The notes: generated by a model not told the origin, from the letters alone. A DNA stretch of 64,000 nt from Streptococcus sp. DD12 (GCF_001578885.1 NZ_KQ969495.1:1099123-1163122); one strand, 5' to 3'. Counted from the first letter of the stretch, positions 38,488-46,928 are shown. Numbers and translations are program-made.

Positions 38488-40269
38488 TTAGCTGACTGTA
38501 TTTTCTGTTGATATCACAGATGAGTCACCATTTGTTCCTGTGATGTAGTAGTCAGTGTAAGTATAGCTATTGCTGTAATAGTAGTTTGAGTCTGATTGTT
38601 TCTTTTTATCGCGATTTTCTTTGAGCGATACCGTACAAGACCAAGACAGCTTTTGTTTAATCGTTCCGTAAGACCGATGTTGCGAACTATAGCTGTAGCC
38701 AAAGGTATAGACAACCGTAAAATCGACCTGATAGCTATCTTTTCCAACTTGGGTAACCTTGGTCACGTCCACGTCACTAAAATCGATGTAATCAGCGCTA
38801 CGATTTTTGGCACCTGTCGTATTACTGTCAATAGTTGCTTTGACGTCTGTGTAAAACTTATTTTGATTGCCGTTTTTAAAGACATCCGTCAGGCCGTTTG
38901 GGGTTTCCTCATAGTCTGCATAAGATTCTAATTTACTGTAAGCAACAGTAACCAAGTCATCAGCCGTATCACGGTCTAAAATTTCCTTAGAAGTATCTAA
39001 GGTCAAGCTTTCCCCGTCAGTAATGGAGGATACAGCCACTTGGTTATCTGACTGAATCGAGCTTTTATCTTGGAAGGTTTTCTTCACATAAACTAGGGCA
39101 TCCCCTGCGACAGCCAAGTTTTTCACTTCTGCTTCGCCGTCGACCAAACTGCCTACTTTTTTGGCACCGACATAGAGGTCACCGTCACTAATATTTGATG
39201 ACACAGAAAAGCTGACATACTGCACATTCATCTTGACAGTCTGACTGCGAGTGATAACAACATCCTGAGATAGGCTAATCGACTGACCACTGACTGTGCC
39301 GACAGCACTAAAGGCGTATGAACCTGGGTAGAGGTGTTTTAGTTCCTTTTTATCATTCGTTCCACTTGTCTTGAAAACTTCTTGGTCATTGGCTGACACG
39401 GTCAAGTCCTTGGTATTAGTGGTCACTGTAATATCAACAGGGTCCACAAGGACAGCCCACTTAGGAAAAATCAAGAATTCTCGACCAACCACCTGCATCT
39501 TGTCACCAGACAGCAATTGCTTTTTGTTAGTCACCCGTGCCATGGTTTTCTTCGATTGATAGGTCAGCTCCTTGCTGGAAATGGTCTTTTTCGTGTCACT
39601 CCAGACTTCGTAGCTTAAGCTGTCTTCTACTGTGCCTTTAACGGCCTTGAGGTAACGCGTCGCCACTTGCTCACGGGAAAAATAGAAGCTCCCATAGAAG
39701 AAGCCAGCAAAACCTGCCACTAGACAGATGACCAAAGCAATGAGGCCACGCTTCTTCCATTTATTCATTTTCGGTTTAAGTGGTGGTAGCACTTGACCAC
39801 CAACGGGCACTTGGTTCTGGTAAGTGGCTGCTGATTTGGCAGAGGCTGCCTCCCCTGTCCCTGCTAGAAAGGGCGTAATGGACTCCAAAGCATAATCCGC
39901 TTGCTGGCCTTGTGCCATCTCTGCCTCTGTTGGGTAACGCCCCACAAAGGTCAAAAATTTCTCCACCCAAATTTCCTCAGGAGTCGTTGCAAGGTCTGCC
40001 TCCGAGCTCGAAGCAGGGACTGTCTCTGATCCTCTAGCAGGCGCTTGTTCAGCTAGATAGGCCGCTTCTTCGGTCAGATCATAAACCGCTTCTTCAAGAG
40101 GCTCTTCACCATTGGCTTCCGTTTTTGCATCATCAAAGGGAATCCCTGCGATTGGTTTGATACTCTTAGGGTCAAAGCCTGATGCCTTTCCTGCCTGAAA
40201 TTCCTCTGGTTTGGGATCGCGTCCAACAATCTGCCGAAACAAATCTACCCAACGATTCTGTGTTGCCAT
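38488..40269 (-). CDS. TcaA-like membrane protein with two W-F-GR-P-E motifs (protein C)
   Basis: 593 aa. Residues 1-42 hold motif copy 1 (W7, F11, GRDP, E22; GFDPKSIKPIAG) and about 100-137 copy 2 (W, F, GRYPTEAE). An acidic linker, one membrane segment (about 175-195) and a long extracellular part follow. The extracellular part has repeated small beta domains (LYPGSYAFSAVGTVSGQS type) and a C-terminal domain, which recalls TcaA-family proteins. In that family the N-terminus is a zinc ribbon; here it is replaced by the motif. ATG at 40269 behind AAAGGAG; 10 nt from the Hsp70 gene. Confidence 0.82.
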   Translation of the reverse strand: MATQNRWVDLFRQIVGRDPKPEEFQAGKASGFDPKSIKPIAGIPFDDAKTEANGEEPLEEAVYDLTEEAAYLAEQAPARGSETVPASSSEADLATTPEEIWVEKFLTFVGRYPTEAEMAQGQQADYALESITPFLAGTGEAASAKSAATYQNQVPVGGQVLPPLKPKMNKWKKRGLIALVICLVAGFAGFFYGSFYFSREQVATRYLKAVKGTVEDSLSYEVWSDTKKTISSKELTYQSKKTMARVTNKKQLLSGDKMQVVGREFLIFPKWAVLVDPVDITVTTNTKDLTVSANDQEVFKTSGTNDKKELKHLYPGSYAFSAVGTVSGQSISLSQDVVITRSQTVKMNVQYVSFSVSSNISDGDLYVGAKKVGSLVDGEAEVKNLAVAGDALVYVKKTFQDKSSIQSDNQVAVSSITDGESLTLDTSKEILDRDTADDLVTVAYSKLESYADYEETPNGLTDVFKNGNQNKFYTDVKATIDSNTTGAKNRSADYIDFSDVDVTKVTQVGKDSYQVDFTVVYTFGYSYSSQHRSYGTIKQKLSWSCTVSLKENRDKKKQSDSNYYYSNSYTYTDYYITGTNGDSSVISTENTVS

Positions 40270-40291
40270 ATTCTCTCCTTTTTTGACAAGA

Positions 40292-40324
40292 AAGGCCACT
40301 TGTTTTCAATGCAACAAGTAGCCT
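40292..40324 (-). terminator. Hairpin between proteins B and C
   Basis: AGGC-ACTTGT/ACAAGT-GCCT stem in the 118-nt gap between two cluster genes. The following T run (TTTCTTGTC) is weak, so it may attenuate or mark processing rather than stop transcription. No clear promoter follows it. Confidence 0.5.
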
Positions 40325-40387
40325 TTTTGCTTAACTTTTCTGATACGAATCGTAAAGCTATGCTAGCTTTTTTGTCTATTACTCGAT

Positions 40388-41362
40388 TTAGTAATTGCTG
40401 TGTTTTGGCACAGTTGTCACCACATAGCCAAAGTTGCTCTTGGCATCTTCTTTGACACTGAAGCTAACACGGTCTTTTTTCCATGTGCCATTTTCCGCTT
40501 GATAGCTAACAACGTAGACCACAGCAAAGCCATTTTTATCTTGGCGGATTTTTTCTAGCGTGCTACCTGCATAAGACTTGACAATCACTTGATGCACATC
40601 CTTTTGGATATCACCATCCAGATACAAGGAGAGGTAATCTACCTTGTTTGATGAGACGTAAGTGCTCAAGAAAAAGTTGCTAAAGACATTAATTTTATCT
40701 TGGTTGTCTTGTAAGGTCTTAACTTCTTTGAGTTCTTGACGCGCTTGAGAAAGGGCCGATGTTTGATAAATACTCACTCCCAAGGCCAAAAATGCAAGCA
40801 ATAGTGCTACAGCCGTTACTATGAAATTGCCAGACGCTTTCTTTTTGGACGGCTTAACTGCTTGAGGAGTTGTTGGATGTGAAGCCCCTTGAGCTTGAGC
40901 CTCTTGAGCCAACTGTTGCTCCTTGCGCTTTTGGCGACGGCCTTTTTTCTTCTTAGTTGGTAACTGTGGTTGAGCTTGCACAAAGGAGGCTGGTGTAGAA
41001 GATTTCAGGACACCCCCAGCAATCAGGTTAATTTCTTGTAAGTCAAATTGTGTTGAACGTGCTGCCTGTACTTCTGAAGCACTTGGTTCACGACCGACAA
41101 CTTGACGAAAAGCATCCACCCAACGGGCTTCCTGGGCATTAATTTCTTGCCCTTTAAAAGTAGGGCTTTGATAGCTGACAGTGGCTGTAGAGCCCGCTAC
41201 TGGCGCCTCAGAAATTGCAACACTGTCATCAGAAACCGCTGCAATTGCCTTGATGGATTTTGGATCAAAACCAGTTTGTTTCCCTTGAATGAATTCTTTG
41301 GCTGTTGGTTTACGGCCGACGACCTGCTCAAATAATTGTGTCCATTTTTGTTGTGTTGCCAT
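40388..41362 (-). CDS. Single-TM protein with two W-F-GR-P-E motifs (protein B)
   Basis: 324 aa. Motif copy 1 at residues 1-42 (W7, F11, GRKP, E22, then GFDPKSIKAIA); copy 2 at about 79-117 (W, F, GREPSASE). A strongly basic Lys/Arg/Gln segment (about 135-180) precedes one membrane segment (about 181-201) and an extracellular domain of about 120 residues. The basic side predicts the motifs are cytoplasmic. Copy 1 is almost identical in layout to copy 1 of protein C. Function unknown. Confidence 0.8.
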   Translation of the reverse strand: MATQQKWTQLFEQVVGRKPTAKEFIQGKQTGFDPKSIKAIAAVSDDSVAISEAPVAGSTATVSYQSPTFKGQEINAQEARWVDAFRQVVGREPSASEVQAARSTQFDLQEINLIAGGVLKSSTPASFVQAQPQLPTKKKKGRRQKRKEQQLAQEAQAQGASHPTTPQAVKPSKKKASGNFIVTAVALLLAFLALGVSIYQTSALSQARQELKEVKTLQDNQDKINVFSNFFLSTYVSSNKVDYLSLYLDGDIQKDVHQVIVKSYAGSTLEKIRQDKNGFAVVYVVSYQAENGTWKKDRVSFSVKEDAKSNFGYVVTTVPKHSNY

Positions 41363-41373
41363 AGTTTTCCTCC

Positions 41374-42402
41374 TTAGTTTCCTGCACCAAAAAGGCTGCT
41401 AAAAGATTGGGCAAAGGTGTTACTTGCTTGATTGAGGTAGTTACCGATAGAAGCACCAACGGTTGCCAAGACTAAGACGACAATAAGGGTCACGATTAGC
41501 GAAACAGCCACCATCGTCAACAAGGTTGTCAAACCTTTAGAGAGTTTAGCTACCCCTTGGTTGGCCCCAATAGCCAGCGAAGCCATGAAGATAGAGAAAA
41601 CAACCAGCTGTAAGAAAATCAAAATGTAAACAAGGACACTGGCCGTTCCCATGAAACTAAACAACAAGGCTAAGAAGTTGACCGCCAAAATCAAGGGGAA
41701 GTAACCAAAAGCACGTCCCAAACGTTGCCAGTAGTTGTCATTTGGGTAGTTGGCGTCTTTGAGAATACGGCTGAGAGCAATAGGCCCAAAGTAACCAATC
41801 AGGAGCAAGGCCAAAAAGGCAAAATAAGTCCCAAAACCAAAAATATTAGCAAAGACCCTTGGCCCGATCAAGGAGGCCATGCCACTATAGAGACTCACCG
41901 AGTTCGTTGCCAGAGAAGTCAAAAGACCTGAAAAAATAGTGACGAAGAAATTACGTAGTACCCCTGCGCCGATGATAGCAATGATGACCGTCGTAATAAT
42001 CCCAAAGACTGGGTGAGACTCCGTATCCGTCGCTTCAGGCTTGTAGAAACCTTTGGCAAACCACTTGAAATAATTGACAAAAGCTTGACCAACTGGGTTC
42101 GGTTGTTTGGCAAAGGCCGCATAGTCAAAACCTGCTTGACCGGGGTGCGCATAGGCTTGGCCACCGAACGTTGCTTGAGCACCAACAGGTGGCTCTTGCC
42201 CTGCAACTGTCTGACTAGCTTGCGCTTGTTGCGTAAATGCTTGGCCTTGTGGCTGAACATATTCTGATGCTGTGGAGCCTTGCACCGCTTGGCTTTGTGG
42301 GGCGTCAATTTCTCCGCTAGCAATGGCTTGCTGAATTTCCTGAACAGTGGCCGGTCGGCCGTTAATCGCCTCAAAATACTCTTGCCAATCTTGTTGGTTC
42401 AT
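41374..42402 (-). CDS. Multi-TM protein with one W-F-GR-P-E motif (protein A)
   Basis: 342 aa. Motif at residues 1-37 (W6, F10, GRPAT, E19). A Gln/Ala-rich linker follows to about residue 105, then about six membrane segments (about 140-330). It resembles in layout the Gram-positive polytopic proteins that carry a zinc ribbon and linker before a YIP1-like membrane domain; here the ribbon is replaced by the motif. The start is the ATG at 42402, behind GGAGGAG; the in-frame extension upstream is unlikely. First gene of the eight-gene run. Confidence 0.8.
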   Translation of the reverse strand: MNQQDWQEYFEAINGRPATVQEIQQAIASGEIDAPQSQAVQGSTASEYVQPQGQAFTQQAQASQTVAGQEPPVGAQATFGGQAYAHPGQAGFDYAAFAKQPNPVGQAFVNYFKWFAKGFYKPEATDTESHPVFGIITTVIIAIIGAGVLRNFFVTIFSGLLTSLATNSVSLYSGMASLIGPRVFANIFGFGTYFAFLALLLIGYFGPIALSRILKDANYPNDNYWQRLGRAFGYFPLILAVNFLALLFSFMGTASVLVYILIFLQLVVFSIFMASLAIGANQGVAKLSKGLTTLLTMVAVSLIVTLIVVLVLATVGASIGNYLNQASNTFAQSFSSLFGAGN

Positions 42403-42464
42403 GAATTGTCTCCTCCTCGGTCTGATGACCATAGTTTTCCTAATCTAATCTTAAAGGTACATTT

Positions 42465-42492
42465 AGTGTATCATAATCATCATTATTGTCAA
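42465..42492 (-). promoter_or_regulatory. Promoter of the eight-gene cluster
   Basis: TTGACA (42487-42492), 16-nt spacer, TACACT (42465-42470) with TG one base upstream, on the minus strand. Confidence 0.75.
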
Positions 42493-42569
42493 TGGACTTT
42501 TGTCAGCAAAAGCCCTTACAAAACGCTAAAAAATCATGCCTGGACCTATTTAGTGACAAATATCAGGTC

Positions 42570-42596
42570 AAAAAAAGAAGACCAGAAAACTGGCCT
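42570..42596 (-). terminator. Terminator of hpf
   Basis: GGCCAG/CTGGTC stem, then TTCTTTTTTT on the minus strand. Confidence 0.75.
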
Positions 42597-42614
42597 TCCT
42601 GAAGGAAAATGGGC

Positions 42615-43166
42615 TTATTTGGCTTCAATTAAACCAACTTCACCATCTTCACGTTTATAAATCACATGCGCTTTGGTTGTTTCAACATCTGAATAGATGA
42701 AGAAGTCATGTCCCAAAAGTTCCATTTGTAGGAGAGCTTCATCCAATGTCATCGGTTCAAGGTCAACCACCTTGGTACGAACCACCTTGGCACTTGGGAT
42801 TTCTTCGGTTTTTTCTTGTTCAAACTCTGGCGTAAAGACCTGATTCGTTGGAACTTTCGCACGTGTGCGTTTAGCAATCTTTGTCTTGTTACGACGGATT
42901 TGACGTTCTACCTTATCCACAACCAGGTCAATGGATCCGTACATATCCTGTGAAACGTCTTCAGCACGCAAGGTTACTGATGAGTCCACAAAGACGGTCA
43001 ATTCCACCTTAGCGGATTTTTCACGGTAGACTTTCAAATTCACACGAACAGTCAACTCACGATCAGCATTGAAGTATTTTTCCAACTTCGCTGTCTTGTC
43101 TTCGACATAGGCACGCAGGCTGTCAGTGACTTCGATATTTTCTCCTCGGATGTAATATTTAATCAT
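42615..43166 (-). CDS. hpf: Ribosome hibernation-promoting factor, long form
   Basis: 183 aa. Dimerises 70S ribosomes into inactive 100S particles. The N-terminal HPF/YfiA domain (IRGENIEVTDSLRAYVEDK, LEKYFNADRELTVRV) is joined by a charged linker to the C-terminal dimerisation domain (MTLDEALLQMELLGHDFFIY; EDGEVGLIE). A cre-like site next to its promoter suggests carbon-source control. Confidence 0.97.
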   Translation of the reverse strand: MIKYYIRGENIEVTDSLRAYVEDKTAKLEKYFNADRELTVRVNLKVYREKSAKVELTVFVDSSVTLRAEDVSQDMYGSIDLVVDKVERQIRRNKTKIAKRTRAKVPTNQVFTPEFEQEKTEEIPSAKVVRTKVVDLEPMTLDEALLQMELLGHDFFIYSDVETTKAHVIYKREDGEVGLIEAK

Positions 43167-43186
43167 ATTAGAATCCTCTTTCTAAA

Positions 43187-43200
43187 CGCTAAGCGCTTTC
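43187..43200. promoter_or_regulatory. cre-like site upstream of hpf
   Basis: GAAAGCGCTTAGCG (minus strand), matching the core of the CcpA consensus at about 11 of 14 positions. It lies just downstream of the hpf -10 box. Confidence 0.45.
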
Positions 43201-43209
43201 TTTACTATT

Positions 43210-43237
43210 ATTATAACCTTTTCAACACAAAATGCAA
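43210..43237 (-). promoter_or_regulatory. Promoter of hpf
   Basis: TTGCAT (43232-43237), 16-nt spacer, TATAAT (43210-43215) on the minus strand. Confidence 0.65.
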
Positions 43238-43245
43238 GTCTCGCC

Positions 43246-43908
43246 CTAACGACACAAAGACAAGCTACGCACATGGGCTACACCCGCTTCTAGCAAGGCT
43301 TCCTTGGCCAATTGTAGGGTCGCTCCTGTCGTATAAATGTCGTCACACAGTAAAATTTTTGTTGGCAAATCAACAGAATCTTTCACTGCAAACACTTGCT
43401 GGCTGGCCAAACGTTGGGTGCGATTTTTTGAGGATTGTTTGGCACTGTCCATTTTGGTCAAGACCTCTTTATGGGCAAGGCCAGCAGCATCTAAGAGGGC
43501 CGTCACTTGATTAAAACCTCGTTCTTTATAGGTGGCAGGACTAGTTGGAATGCCAACCAAGGTCCATTCCTTTTCTTTTTGCAACAGTTCACGAAGATCA
43601 GGGGCGAAAACCTGAGCCAAGGCATAGTCTCCCAAAAACTTGTAGCGGCTAAAAAATGCCCTCATGGCCTCATTATAGTGATAGAGGGCTTGGTGCGCCA
43701 CTTCTCGGCCCCTTGCCTCCCAATCAGAACAATCCTCACAGATGTCAGCCTCTCCTTCCTTGTAACAGCGCAGGCAATGGCAATCTGAAATCCTTACAAA
43801 ACTGGCCTGACAATCTGAGCATAAGGAGGGAGACGCTGGCGAAAAGGTCAAGAGGTCGGTAAAGCGCCAAGGTCTGCTAATGGGTTGAAAACAATACAAA
43901 CACCTCAT
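43246..43908 (-). CDS. comFC: Competence protein ComFC, phosphoribosyltransferase-like
   Basis: 220 aa. N-terminal zinc finger with Cys pairs (CLYC, CSDC, CLRC, CEDC) and a C-terminal PRTase domain whose PRPP loop is ILLCDDIYTTGATL. Needed for DNA uptake in transformation together with ComFA. Its ATG overlaps the comFA stop by 4 nt. Confidence 0.95.
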   Translation of the reverse strand: MRCLYCFQPISRPWRFTDLLTFSPASPSLCSDCQASFVRISDCHCLRCYKEGEADICEDCSDWEARGREVAHQALYHYNEAMRAFFSRYKFLGDYALAQVFAPDLRELLQKEKEWTLVGIPTSPATYKERGFNQVTALLDAAGLAHKEVLTKMDSAKQSSKNRTQRLASQQVFAVKDSVDLPTKILLCDDIYTTGATLQLAKEALLEAGVAHVRSLSLCR

Positions 43909-45209
43909 GAAAAACCTCCCTTGGCATTCATCTCCTGGATGGCCTGTCTCGCTCGGACCATCGCTCGGGTCTTGCCTTCGTGGTAAAAGCGTAAGAGGCC
44001 CTCCGGGCGGTCAGAACTCCGCCCAACACGCCCTGCGATTTGGACCAGACTGCTTTTGGTGTAGAGCCTGTGATGGGCCCAAAGCACAAAAACATCGACG
44101 CCTGGAAAAGTGACCCCTCGCTCTAATATGGTCGTCGTCACCAAGATATCCAATTGACCACTACGAAAGGCTTCGACAACGGTCAAGCGCTGTGCCTCCT
44201 GGCTGGAAACATAGCCGATTTTTTGATGGGGCAGGGCAGTTTTTAAACTTTGGGCCAAGCGTTCCCCTAATGCAATATGAGGAAAAAACAATAAGAGGGG
44301 AAAGCCTGTCGCTCTTTGTGCTTTGATGTCACGAACTAATGCGCGGGGGAGAAGGCCTTTTTTCACCCCTTTTTCCAAACCGTTCAGCCAGGAAAAACTG
44401 GGAACAACCAAGGGATGCCCGTGAAAGCGTCTAGGTAGGTCCAACTGAAGGAGCTGACCTGCTTTTACCTTGGCTTCCAGAGCATCCGTAGAGGTTGCTG
44501 TTAGAAAGACTTGGACGCCGTCCAAAGCTAGCGCTGTTTCCACAGCATAGTAAAGGGAAGCGTCATCCACGAATGGAAAGGCATCCACCTCATCGATAAT
44601 AATCACATCAAATGCCTGATAAAAGCGATAGAGCTGGTGAACCGTTGCCACCAATAAAGGGCAGCGAGTATAAGGCTCACTATGACCGTGCAAGAGCCCT
44701 ACCTTACAGGAAAAATCCCGTTTCAGACGCTTGTGCAATTCGATACAAACGTCAATCCTAGGGCTAACAACTGCACAAGCACCACCTGTCTTAAGCACCT
44801 GGTCAATCGTTTGGTAAATCATCTCTGTCTTACCCGCTCCCGTCACCGCATGAACCAAGCAATCTTGCCCTTTCGAGACAGTTTGACAGAGACGCTCAGA
44901 AACTTCTCTCTGATAAGGGGTCAATTCTCCCTGCCAGACCAAATAAGACTGGGCCACAAAAGCTTTCCGAGGCAAATGATAGAGGCAATCTTCTGACACT
45001 AATCGCCCCATAACCAAGCAATGGCGGCAGTAAAAACGTCCATCTGGAAGTTGACCTTCAGGACTGACAGTTTCCCCACAGCGCCGACAGAGGAGCTGAT
45101 TTTTGGTCGTTTTAAATGCACTCAGTTGCTGGTAGGCGGGGCCAGAAGCTGTGCCTAACTCGCTTTTGGTCAGCCAACGGCCATAGTGGTTTTCATTATA
45201 GGTTGTCAT
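43905..45209 (-). CDS. comFA: Competence DNA helicase/translocase ComFA
   Basis: 434 aa. DEAD-family ATPase thought to drive single-stranded DNA import. N-terminal four-Cys zinc finger (CRRCGE, CRHC), Walker A AVTGAGKTE, DEVD box (IIIDEVDAF), FLTATST, and helicase C domain with TTTILERGVTFPGVDV and QIAGRVGRS. A one-mismatch ComX (CIN) box ends 7 nt before the ATG, so the competence transcript would be leaderless. Divergent from yigZ, as in other streptococci. Confidence 0.96.
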   Translation of the reverse strand: MTTYNENHYGRWLTKSELGTASGPAYQQLSAFKTTKNQLLCRRCGETVSPEGQLPDGRFYCRHCLVMGRLVSEDCLYHLPRKAFVAQSYLVWQGELTPYQREVSERLCQTVSKGQDCLVHAVTGAGKTEMIYQTIDQVLKTGGACAVVSPRIDVCIELHKRLKRDFSCKVGLLHGHSEPYTRCPLLVATVHQLYRFYQAFDVIIIDEVDAFPFVDDASLYYAVETALALDGVQVFLTATSTDALEAKVKAGQLLQLDLPRRFHGHPLVVPSFSWLNGLEKGVKKGLLPRALVRDIKAQRATGFPLLLFFPHIALGERLAQSLKTALPHQKIGYVSSQEAQRLTVVEAFRSGQLDILVTTTILERGVTFPGVDVFVLWAHHRLYTKSSLVQIAGRVGRSSDRPEGLLRFYHEGKTRAMVRARQAIQEMNAKGGFS

Positions 45210-45216
45210 ACTAGTC

Positions 45217-45224
45217 TATTCGTC
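45217..45224 (-). promoter_or_regulatory. CIN-box (ComX/sigma-X promoter) of comFA
   Basis: GACGAATA on the minus strand, 7 of 8 with the consensus TACGAATA, directly upstream of comFA. Only 7 nt separate it from the ATG. Confidence 0.6.
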
Positions 45225-45239
45225 AACTGCACTAAAAAA

Positions 45240-45248
45240 TGGTAGACT
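45240..45248 (+). promoter_or_regulatory. Extended -10 box of yigZ, 6 nt from ATG
   Basis: TG-G-TAGACT, six bases, then the ATG. TCGTCA 17 nt upstream is a poor -35; it overlaps the comFA CIN-box, so the two divergent promoters may compete. Confidence 0.5.
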
Positions 45249-45254
45249 TAAGGT

Positions 45255-45881
45255 ATGACTTATTTCACTATTGCCTCAGACGGTAGCTACGAAGAAGAAA
45301 TTAAAAAATCGCGGTTTATCTGCTACCTCAAACGGATTACAACAGAAGAAGAGGGGCGAGCTTTCATTGCCACCCTCAAAAAACAACACCATAAGGCCTC
45401 TCATGCCTGTTCTGCAATGATTATTGGCGAAAATGCAGACATCAAGCGGTCCAGCGATGACGGAGAGCCCAGTGGAACTGCCGGAGTCCCCATGCTGACT
45501 GTCCTTGAAAAACAAGAGCTGACCAATGTGGTCGCAGTGGTCGTGCGGTATTTCGGTGGGATTAAACTGGGCGCTGGAGGGCTCATTCGCGCTTACTCAG
45601 GCAGCCTAGCTGCTGGCATCCTAGCCCTTGGGAGAGTCATGGTTACGCAACAAGAGCTCCTAGAGCTGTCTTTAAGCTATTCCCAATACCAAAATTTCGA
45701 GAGTTTTGCCCAGCAAGAAGAAGTGACCATCCTAGACCAAACCTTTTCTCAAGACGTACAGGTCACTATCAGCCTTTCTCCTGAGCGAGAAGCAGACTTT
45801 AAACAAGCCTTGACGGAGCTTTATCACGGCCCTATCCCCATCACTTCTGTCGGCAAGAAAGAGGTCGAAATCCCTCTGTGA
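45255..45881 (+). CDS. yigZ: YigZ/IMPACT family protein
   Basis: 208 aa. N-terminal UPF0029 (Impact) domain: KKSRFICYLKRI, HHKASHACSAMII, SSDDGEPSGTAGVPML and VRYFGGIKLGAGGLIRAYS. C-terminal DUF1949 ferredoxin-like domain. The yeast relative binds the Gcn1 pathway; the bacterial role is unsettled. It is conserved upstream of comFA in streptococci. The last bases of the gene overlap the CmbR box of cysK. Confidence 0.95.
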   Translation: MTYFTIASDGSYEEEIKKSRFICYLKRITTEEEGRAFIATLKKQHHKASHACSAMIIGENADIKRSSDDGEPSGTAGVPMLTVLEKQELTNVVAVVVRYFGGIKLGAGGLIRAYSGSLAAGILALGRVMVTQQELLELSLSYSQYQNFESFAQQEEVTILDQTFSQDVQVTISLSPEREADFKQALTELYHGPIPITSVGKKEVEIPL

Positions 45882-45905
45882 TACGTTTTTCCTATCGTAG
45901 TGATT
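45879..45905. promoter_or_regulatory. CmbR/CysR-like box upstream of cysK
   Basis: TGATA, 9 nt, TATCG, 3 nt, TGATT. This matches the streptococcal CmbR (LysR family) pattern TGATA-N9-TATCA-N2-4-TGATA, as I recall it, with two mismatches. The centre lies about 61 nt upstream of the predicted cysK start. The first TGA is the yigZ stop codon. Confidence 0.7.
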
Positions 45906-45917
45906 AGAAAAAACTAT

Positions 45918-45946
45918 TTTACAAGACCATGCGAGACCCTTATACT
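45918..45946 (+). promoter_or_regulatory. Promoter of cysK
   Basis: TTTACA (45918-45923), 17-nt spacer, TATACT (45941-45946). Confidence 0.75.
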
Positions 45947-45977
45947 ATAAGCAATTACGCTATAGAGAGGTATTTAC

Positions 45978-46907
45978 ATGGCAACTATTTATGAATCTAT
46001 CACAGACCTTATTGGTCAAACCCCTATCGTTAAGCTTCACCACACAGCACCTGAAGACGCCGCTGATGTTTACGTAAAAATCGAAGCCTTCAACCCTGGT
46101 TCTTCTGTGAAAGACCGGATTGCTTTAGCCATGATTGAAGCAGCTGAGCGCGATGGCATCATCAAACCCGGTGATACAATTGTTGAACCAACTTCCGGTA
46201 ACACTGGTATCGGCCTGTCTTGGGTGGGAAGCGCGAAAGGCTACAAAGTTATTATCGTCATGCCAGAAACCATGAGCGTTGAACGTCGCAAGTTGATCCA
46301 AGCCTATGGGGCTGAGCTCGTCTTGACACCAGGTAGCGAAGGCATGAACGGTGCGATTGCTAAGGCGCAAGAAATTGCCAAAGCAAAAAATGGCTGGGTG
46401 CCATTGCAATTTGCCAACCCTGCTAACCCTGCTATCCACGAGACGACAACAGGTGCTGAGATTCTTGACGCTTTCGGCAAAGATGGTTTAGATGCCTTTG
46501 TTTCTGGTGTCGGTACTGGAGGAACGGTTTCAGGTGTCTCTCATGCCTTGAAAAAAGCCAACCCAGAAATCCAAGTCTATGCAGTCGAAGCAGACGAGTC
46601 AGCTGTCTTGTCTGGTGAAAAGCCTGGCCCACATAAAATTCAGGGGATTTCAGCTGGCTTTATTCCAGATACTTTGGACACAAAGAGCTACGATGGTATT
46701 CTGCGTGTGACATCTGAAGATGCCATCCAGACTGCTCGCTTTGTCGGTGCCAATGAAGGCTTCTTACCTGGTATTTCTTCAGGAGCAGCTATTGCGGCAG
46801 CGGTTGAATTGGCGAAAAAACTTGGCAAAGGCAAAAAAGTCTTGGCCCTCTTACCTGATAACGGCGAACGTTACCTCTCAACAGCCCTCTATGATTTTGA
46901 GGTCTAA
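45978..46907 (+). CDS. cysK: Cysteine synthase A (O-acetylserine sulfhydrylase)
   Basis: 309 aa. Makes cysteine from O-acetylserine and sulfide with PLP. The PLP lysine is in [10 protein letters not shown], substrate loop [11 protein letters not shown], phosphate loop [10 protein letters not shown], and C-terminal [10 protein letters not shown]. It complements the metC-patB operon about 31 kb away in sulfur amino-acid metabolism. Monocistronic, with promoter, CmbR-like box and terminator visible. Confidence 0.97.
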   Translation: MATIYESITDLIGQTPIVKLHHTAPEDAADVYVKIEAFNPGSSVKDRIALAMIEAAERDGIIKPGDTIVEPTSGNTGIGLSWVGSAKGYKVIIVMPETMSVERRKLIQAYGAELVLTPGSEGMNGAIAKAQEIAKAKNGWVPLQFANPANPAIHETTTGAEILDAFGKDGLDAFVSGVGTGGTVSGVSHALKKANPEIQVYAVEADESAVLSGEKPGPHKIQGISAGFIPDTLDTKSYDGILRVTSEDAIQTARFVGANEGFLPGISSGAAIAAAVELAKKLGKGKKVLALLPDNGERYLSTALYDFEV

Positions 46908-46928
46908 AATACATCATTGATAAGACAC

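Noticed and set aside
40344..40351. TACGAATC as a second ComX CIN-box
   Set aside because: It reads on the plus strand towards no gene; the adjacent cluster genes are on the minus strand. It is part of a short palindrome.
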